The notes under the pieces were generated by a model. That model had not been told where the DNA came from. It searched no databases and saw only the letters and a list, made by a program, of their open reading frames with translations. DNA of 57,607 bases. Origin: Spirogloea muscicola (lineage: Eukaryota; Streptophyta; Zygnematophyceae; Spirogloeales; Spirogloeaceae). The translations under genes were made by a program, and so were the position numbers. Position 1 is the stretch's first letter; each line of letters starts with the position of its first letter. This document shows, piece by piece, positions 55,695-57,607 of this stretch. Location: positions 75,618 to 133,224 of the forward strand of contig WELB01000210.1 in assembly GCA_009602725.1 (NCBI GenBank). Reading direction: 5' to 3'.

Positions 55695-56006
55695 ATGCTT
55701 GAGCCATCAGCCATCATTGTTGAGTTTGATAGCATCAGGACACTGATACTGGCCACAGACTATTGCAGTACAGAGCACATAAGAAGAAGCTCAACTGAGA
55801 CACTACTATTCATGTGCCTGCACAATTGCAGTTGCCGATTACAAGATTGGGTAAATCAATCATGTGATACTCCTGATTTGGCTTGCACATTCCCAGAGCG
55901 TGAAGCACGACATAGGCCTGCAGATGCTTTGATTGGATTTCACTGCTCAAACAACTCAGTGATACAACAGAGCTTCTGATATTGACCTGCACAAAAAAGT
56001 GCCACT
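55695..56006. other. 3' intergenic region after the carrier gene
   Basis: No gene seen. It leads directly into the hairpin and 77-bp tandem repeat at 56007-56178, between convergent genes. Confidence 0.4.
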
Positions 56007-56178
56007 TGCAAGCAAGGCCATGCACAGGCATGGCCTTGCTTGCAGAATTGAATAATGGGCTCATTAAATACAAAAACCGAATGTGTGGACATCCAAAGTA
56101 ACAGGCATGGCCTTGCTTGCAGAATTGAATAATGGGCTCCTTGAATACAAAAACCGAATGTGTGGACAGCCAAAGTAA
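56007..56178. repeat. Perfect hairpin plus 77-bp tandem repeat between convergent genes
   Basis: Two structures overlap. A 16-base inverted repeat (tgcaagcaaggccatg at 56007-56022, its complement at 56029-56044) leaves a 6-base loop. A 77-base unit beginning acaggcatggccttgcttgc starts at 56024 and again at 56101, with only three or four mismatches. The right hairpin arm is therefore repeated in the second unit. The block lies just beyond the FKBP20-2 stop codon (56198) and about 310 bases after the carrier stop. Confidence 0.85.
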
Positions 56179-56197
56179 CAAGCTCAGCAAGTCTGAT

Positions 56198-57607
56198 TCA
56201 CTTGCAAACCACGTCAGAGTAGAAGCCTATTGTCCGACGTTCGCAGTCGTGGATGGCCAGAAGCTCTACATCGAAGACTTCGTACTGCTTGGCACTGAAG
56301 AATGTCGATGGCCCAGTCTGAAGCACATCAAAGAGCAAGTTTTAGGTTCTAGAAAGCGGTGACACCCCAAACCATGGAAAGCTGAGTTGTGTACCCATGA
56401 CAAACTTGGTATCCTCCTAAAGAAAGCTCATGCAAGCACATCATGCATGCCGACTGAGTGCATATGGATGGAAGCGAATGAGCAGCAATGTGAGCAGCAC
56501 GGTCTATGTTACGAACAGGAGGTCCAAGCTCTGGGGGGATGACGATCCTCCTTTTCCCTCCTGGCCGCATGGTACTCAAACCTTCCTCGAAACCTGGAAT
56601 TGGGAAACGCCAGTACCATCCAACAGCTCATGAATTGCAGAGGATACTGCGCACTGCACAAACCCAGATAGCAGATATGGAACGGAATCGTGCCGTATGC
56701 AGTTCTTAAGTACAATTGCCTGATCTCATTCCCTTACTACAAGAATTTCGAGGTTGTTGTAGCAGGTCCTCATCTGATTTGCAGTATTATGGTAACCTGA
56801 CCTCGGCTGATGCTATCGAAGCTCACCTGGGATCATGCCGCCAATCCCGAAGCGAGTCTGCGCCGGCCTTCCCTGCTGATAGCTGCTATCAACCCTCCTT
56901 GCGGACTCATTGTAGCCTGTGTAGTGGAACACCACCTGGATAGTGGAGAGCGTTCAGGAAGCATCGTCAGGCTTCTACAGGCTTCTAACAGAACTCCCCT
57001 GATTTGAGAATCTGAGCCTGCTTGCAGTGACTATCTACAGCTGGAAGAAGGTCTAACGTACATTGCAATGTAGACGACACGATGGAATATGATGCATTTG
57101 ACGACCGCACTCAAGTAGCCAAAAAGAATCAGCCAGGTGACAATGCCATGGCGGAGTACCTCTTGGCCCTTGTGGGGAGGCTCTCCAGAGCCCTCCTCTA
57201 TGTCCTCGAAGTAGAGGCCCGTGGGCGTCATCTTGTACGTGTCGTTGCACACCACTTTCACCTGGAAACCTGCCAGCAAGTCCCACACGTGCAAAGGAGT
57301 CAGGGTATCAGGCTGACGAGCTGTAGAGTAGTTGGACCACCGCAAGCTGGTCTTGCAGCCACAGTGTATGGGAGCGCAGCCACACAGAGGAACGAAGGCG
57401 CGGACCCTCGCGGATGAAGTTGGGGAAGTTGGGGGGCGCGTTGTTGAGCCGCTGGATGCGCATGTTCTGCTCCAGCAGCTTCGCCTCATCGTACGGGTCC
57501 AGCGGCTCCTTCACCTTGGCGGCCTCGCCCGTGCCCGCGCGCGACGCTTGGCCGGCGGCCACGCCCAGCAGCGCCAGGGCGGCCCTCCGCCCGACGGGCG
57601 GCGCCCC
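56198..57607 (-). CDS. FKBP20-2: Thylakoid-lumen immunophilin FKBP20-2, 5' end off the window
   Basis: FKBP-type peptidyl-prolyl isomerase-like protein; in Arabidopsis FKBP20-2 is a lumen protein needed for photosystem II supercomplex build-up. Minus-strand exons: 57607(edge)-57406, 57269-57160, 56935-56827, 56593-56517 and 56317-56198 (stop TGA), all in phase. At the edge the frame reads GRRAALALLGVAAGQASRA, a twin-arginine lumen signal, then EAKLLEQNMRIQRLNNAPPN. The FKBP part reads KMTPTGLYFEDIEEGSGEPP, VVFHYTGYNESARRVDSSYQ, TRFGIGGMIPG, FEEGLSTMRPGGKRRIVIPP and TGPSTFFSAKQYEVFDVELL. The tail CERRTIGFYSDVVCK has the two Cys residues also present in FKBP20-2 of plants, where a C-terminal disulfide is described. 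The stromal transit peptide and ATG lie to the right of the window. Confidence 0.94.

Noticed and set aside
1-57607. CRISPR arrays, bacterial operons, plasmid or phage functions, tRNA and rRNA genes
   Set aside because: No regularly spaced direct repeats, no operon-like gene packing, and spliced plant-type genes throughout. I saw no tRNA or rRNA signature by eye, though a covariance-model scan would be the proper test.

Overview
The window is nuclear DNA of a unicellular green alga. Every gene I could name has its closest match, as far as I can recall the families, in plants and green algae. All are split by short GT-AG introns (the PGAM gene has 9 exons, the EDR2-like gene at least 20). Coding exons are GC-rich and often carry Ala/Gly/Ser runs, while introns are more balanced in composition. 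TTTAGGG-type telomere-like repeats and several nuclear genes for plastid proteins fit a chlorophyte. A trebouxiophyte of the Coccomyxa type is my guess only; nothing here proves it. Gene starts are often lost next to (GCC)n tracts, and five places carry N: 5943, 24159-24321, 32557, 36934 and 44470.

Layout, left to right. 1-2045: a GC triplet tract, a decayed dispersed repeat and nothing firmly identified. 2046-3732 (-): cytosolic ribosomal protein eS1 (RPS3A), divergent from a GNAT acetyltransferase (3888-5244, +). 5925-9798 (+): a large low-complexity protein with leucine-rich repeats, like the plant outer-arm-dynein-light-chain-1-like family. 10578-14492 (-): plastid cyclophilin CYP37, with telomere-like repeats in one intron. 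14541-19362 (+): a large protein with a TIFY (ZIM) domain, the most unexpected gene here. 19857-23051 (+): complete cofactor-independent phosphoglycerate mutase. 24322-24801 (+): plastid ATP synthase subunit b' (AtpG), cut by a gap. 25661-32494 (-): EDR2-like PH-START-DUF1336 protein. About 32.7-36.7 kb: a nest of decayed repeats in both orientations, many ending in the same short peptide tail, plus two identical 221-bp units in inverted orientation. 36935-37586 (+): ribosomal protein eL36. 38305-44470 (-): VAD1-like GRAM-VASt-membrane protein. 45157-46678 (-): ribosomal protein eL19. 46934-47617 (+): unrecognised protein. 48291-52040 (-): plastid sodium:pyruvate transporter BASS2. 52952-55694 (+): mitochondrial carrier. 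56198-57607 (-): thylakoid-lumen FKBP20-2, running off the right edge.

How the genes relate: there is no operon-like logic. Several encode plastid proteins (CYP37, AtpG, BASS2, FKBP20-2). Two encode intracellular lipid-binding proteins whose Arabidopsis relatives restrain cell death (EDR2, VAD1). PGAM makes 2-phosphoglycerate, upstream of the pyruvate that BASS2 carries, but I infer no physical linkage. Exon limits were read by eye from splice sites, reading phase and family alignment recalled from knowledge; no search was run.
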